Source: Streptomyces morookaense
GTDB lineage: Bacteria; Actinomycetota; Actinomycetes; Streptomycetales; Streptomycetaceae
Direction: 5' to 3'
Assembly: GCF_013030945.1 (NCBI RefSeq)
Contig: NZ_JABBXF010000039.1
Coordinates: 60,763-124,762 of the forward strand
DNA length: 64,000 nt
Part shown: positions 61,681 to 64,000 of the stretch, piece by piece
How positions within the stretch are numbered: position 1 is the first letter of the stretch
Layout: each line of letters begins with the position of its first letter
Translations under genes and position numbers: made by a program
Notes under the pieces: generated by a model
Databases searched by the model: none
What the model saw: only the letters and a program-made list of their open reading frames with translations
Told to the model about the DNA's origin: nothing

Positions 61681-63540
61681 ATGTGCGGAATCGTTGGGTA
61701 TGTGGGAGGGCAGTGCGCCCTCGACGTCGTCCTCGCCGGGCTGCGGCGGCTGGAGTACCGCGGCTATGACTCGGCCGGTGTGGCAGTGCCGGCCGACGGC
61801 GGGCTCGCGGCCGCGAAGAAGGCCGGCAAGCTCGCCAATCTGGAGAAGGAGCTCGCCGCCCGCCCGCTGCCGTCAGGGCCCACCGGCATCGGCCACACGC
61901 GCTGGGCCACGCACGGCGCGCCCAACGATGCCAACGCCCACCCCCACCTGGACAATCCGGGCCGGGTCGCGGTCGTCCACAACGGCATCATCGAGAACTT
62001 CGCCGCGCTGCGCGCCGAGCTCGCCGAGCGCGGTCATGTGCTGGTCTCGGAGACGGACACCGAGGTCGTCTCCCATCTGCTCTCGGAGGCCTTCTCCTCC
62101 TGCGGCGACCTGGCCGAGGCCATGCGGCAGGTGTGCCGCCGCCTGGAGGGCGCGTTCACGCTGGTCGCGGTGCACGCGGACGACCCGGACGTGGTGGTGG
62201 GCGCCCGCCGCAACTCCCCGCTGGTGGTGGGCGTGGGGGACGGAGAGGCCTTCCTGGCCTCGGACGTCGCGGCCTTCATCGCCCACACCCGGGAAGCGAT
62301 CGAGCTCGGCCAGGACCAGGTGGTCGAGCTCCGCCGGGACAGCCTGGACGTGACGGTGACGGTCACCACCTTCGAGGGCAAGGACGCGGAGGTCCGGCCG
62401 TACCACGTCGACTGGGACGCCTCGGCCGCGGAGAAGGGCGGCTACGACTACTTCATGCTCAAGGAGATCGCCGAGCAGCCGAAGGCCGTCGCGGACACGC
62501 TGCTGGGCCGGATCGACGCGGCCGGGTCGCTGTCGCTGGACGAGGTGCGGATCCCCGGCCCGGTGCTGCGGGAGGTCGACAAGGTCGTGATCGTGGCATG
62601 CGGCACGGCGTACCACGCCGGGCTGATCGCCAAGTACGCGATCGAGCACTGGACGCGCATCCCGTGCGAGACGGAGCTGGCGAGCGAGTTCCGTTACCGC
62701 GATCCGATTCTCGACCAGCGGACGCTGGTGATCGCCATCTCGCAGTCCGGCGAGACGATGGACACGCTGATGGCGCTGCGGCACGCGCGCGAGCAGGGTG
62801 CGAAGGTGCTGGCGATCTGCAACACGAACGGCTCGACGATTCCGCGGGAATCGGATGCCGTGCTGTACACGCACGCCGGCCCGGAGGTGGCCGTCGCCTC
62901 GACGAAGGCGTTCCTGACGCAACTGGTGGCCTGCTACCTGGTGGCGCTGTATCTGGGGCAGGTGCGCGGCACCAAGTGGGGTGACGAAGTCCGGTCCGTG
63001 GTACGGGAGTTGTCGGACATCGCCACACAGGTGGACGAGGTCCTGGAGACGATGGAGCCGGTGCGCGAACTGGCGCGCTCGCTGGCGGACAAGGGGACCG
63101 TGCTGTTCCTGGGCCGGCACGTCGGCTATCCGGTCGCCCTGGAGGGCGCACTGAAACTGAAGGAGCTGGCGTATATGCACGCCGAGGGCTTCGCGGCGGG
63201 CGAGCTGAAGCACGGTCCGATCGCGCTGATCGAGGAGGACCTGCCGGTGGTGGTCGTGGTGCCGTCGCCGCGCGGCCGGTCGGTCCTGCACGACAAGATC
63301 GTCTCCAACATCCAGGAGATCCGGGCCCGCGGCGCCCGCACCATCGTGATCGCGGAGCGCGGCGACGAGGCGGTGCGCCCGTACGCGGACCACCTGATCG
63401 AGATCCCGGCGACCCCGGTGCTGCTGCAGCCGCTCGTCGCGACCGTCCCGCTCCAGGTCTTCGCCTGCGAGCTCGCGACGGCCCGCGGCAACGAGGTGGA
63501 CCAGCCGCGCAACCTGGCGAAGTCGGTGACGGTCGAATGA
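61681..63540 (+). CDS. glmS: Glutamine-fructose-6-phosphate aminotransferase
   Basis: The 619-aa enzyme makes glucosamine-6-phosphate from fructose-6-phosphate and glutamine. The nucleophile C2 stands in MCGIVGYVG. GIGHTRWATHGAPNDANAHPH and HNGIIENF belong to the glutaminase half. ISQSGETMDTLMALRHA and the SIS repeats (VALEGALKLKELAYMHAEGFAAGELKHGPIALIE), with the end PRNLAKSVTVE, belong to the isomerase half. It overlaps acpS by four bases. Confidence 0.98.
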   Translation: MCGIVGYVGGQCALDVVLAGLRRLEYRGYDSAGVAVPADGGLAAAKKAGKLANLEKELAARPLPSGPTGIGHTRWATHGAPNDANAHPHLDNPGRVAVVHNGIIENFAALRAELAERGHVLVSETDTEVVSHLLSEAFSSCGDLAEAMRQVCRRLEGAFTLVAVHADDPDVVVGARRNSPLVVGVGDGEAFLASDVAAFIAHTREAIELGQDQVVELRRDSLDVTVTVTTFEGKDAEVRPYHVDWDASAAEKGGYDYFMLKEIAEQPKAVADTLLGRIDAAGSLSLDEVRIPGPVLREVDKVVIVACGTAYHAGLIAKYAIEHWTRIPCETELASEFRYRDPILDQRTLVIAISQSGETMDTLMALRHAREQGAKVLAICNTNGSTIPRESDAVLYTHAGPEVAVASTKAFLTQLVACYLVALYLGQVRGTKWGDEVRSVVRELSDIATQVDEVLETMEPVRELARSLADKGTVLFLGRHVGYPVALEGALKLKELAYMHAEGFAAGELKHGPIALIEEDLPVVVVVPSPRGRSVLHDKIVSNIQEIRARGARTIVIAERGDEAVRPYADHLIEIPATPVLLQPLVATVPLQVFACELATARGNEVDQPRNLAKSVTVE

Positions 63541-63905
63541 TCGTCGGAGTCGGTATCGACGTGGCAGAGATCGAGCGCTTCGGCGCGGCGCTGGAGCGCA
63601 CCCCCGGCATGGCGGAGCGCCTGTTCGTGGAGCGCGAGCTGTACCTGCCGAGCGGCGAACGCCGGGGCACCGCCTCGCTCGCGGTCCGCTTCGCGGCCAA
63701 GGAGGCCCTGGCCAAGGCCCTGGGCGCCCCGGCGGGCCTGCTGTGGACGGACGCGGAGGTGGTGGCGGAGGACAGCGGCCGACCGCGTCTGGTCGTCACC
63801 GGCACGGTGGCGGCACGGGCGGAGGCGCTGGGGGTGACGTCGTGGCATGTGTCGCTGAGCCACGACGCGGGGGTTGCTTCTGCGGTGGTGATTGCGGAGA
63901 AGTGA
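63537..63905 (+). CDS. acpS: Holo-[acyl-carrier-protein] synthase
   Basis: The 122-aa enzyme moves phosphopantetheine from coenzyme A to acyl carrier proteins. The signature IVGVGIDVAEIERF carries the metal-binding D8. RFAAKEALAKALG carries the second acidic ligand. The end HVSLSHDAGVASAVVIAEK is typical. ATGA overlap couples it to glmS. coaA, a few kilobases upstream, serves the same cofactor. Confidence 0.97.
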   Translation: MIVGVGIDVAEIERFGAALERTPGMAERLFVERELYLPSGERRGTASLAVRFAAKEALAKALGAPAGLLWTDAEVVAEDSGRPRLVVTGTVAARAEALGVTSWHVSLSHDAGVASAVVIAEK

Positions 63906-64000
63906 GGGGCGGGGCGCGGGCGGGGGCACCCCCGCCCCCCCCCCGGTTCCGGTGACTGCCCGGCGGGGCCGGCGTGGGCCGGGTGCCGTCAGTGGGGGAG
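63906..64000. other. Window end, no gene seen
   Basis: The last 95 bases contain a C-run (63927-63944) and GC-rich spacer. In related genomes a carbohydrate-epimerase/NAD(P)HX gene often follows acpS, but its start is not inside the window. Confidence 0.5.

Overview
The window is about 70% G+C, uses GTG starts freely and has the gene order of a Streptomyces (or close Streptomycetaceae) chromosome. It spans the 3' end of rpoB and rpoC, the str genes (rpsL-rpsG-fusA-tuf), the complete S10-spc-alpha ribosomal cluster with secY, adk, map, infA, rpmJ and rpoA, and then truA, rplM-rpsI, glmM, coaA, glmS and acpS.

The unusual part is about 21.6 kb between rpoC and rpsL (roughly 4.7-26.3 kb). Its core is a minus-strand block (19576 down to 4725) that encodes a long-tailed, non-contractile phage tail and nothing of a phage head. 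In transcription order it holds two peptidoglycan hydrolases sharing one C-terminal domain, a tail-terminator-like protein, a major tail tube protein, a tail-assembly chaperone pair with a -1 frameshift site, two A+T-richer unknown genes, two short tape-measure proteins, a distal-tail protein, a fibre/baseplate protein, a hub protein, two further fibres (one collagen-like), a small unknown protein, an amidase endolysin and two small membrane proteins (holin-like). I see no terminase, portal, protease, capsid, integrase, replication gene, sheath or AAA+ ATPase. The block therefore looks like a domesticated tail particle (F-type tailocin-like) at a housekeeping locus rather than a prophage.

Upstream of the block lie a helical protein, a TerD protein, a 94-aa unknown, a MarR-like regulator divergent from a DUF4097 protein, a GNAT acetyltransferase, a translationally coupled operon (WhiB-like, Cys-rich protein, small helix-turn-helix protein) and an XRE-type regulator. 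A palindromic site, TTGCG-N4-CGCAC, overlaps the predicted -35 of the tail operon and of the WhiB-like operon (18 identical bases in the two promoters). It recurs at the XRE promoter and, less perfectly, ahead of the 94-aa gene. I infer one regulon, with the XRE protein the likeliest binder of the site.

From 26.5 kb onward the content is mostly conserved translation genes, with a phosphoesterase and a PIG-L-type lipoprotein between tuf and rpsJ. Points of interest there are a 25-nt leader element shared by rpsL and rpsJ, a 329-bp tandem repeat of the 3' end of an ABC-F gene, and short palindromic filler repeats, one of them inside truA. The glycosyltransferase and membrane protein between truA and the ABC-F gene look like ordinary chromosomal genes.
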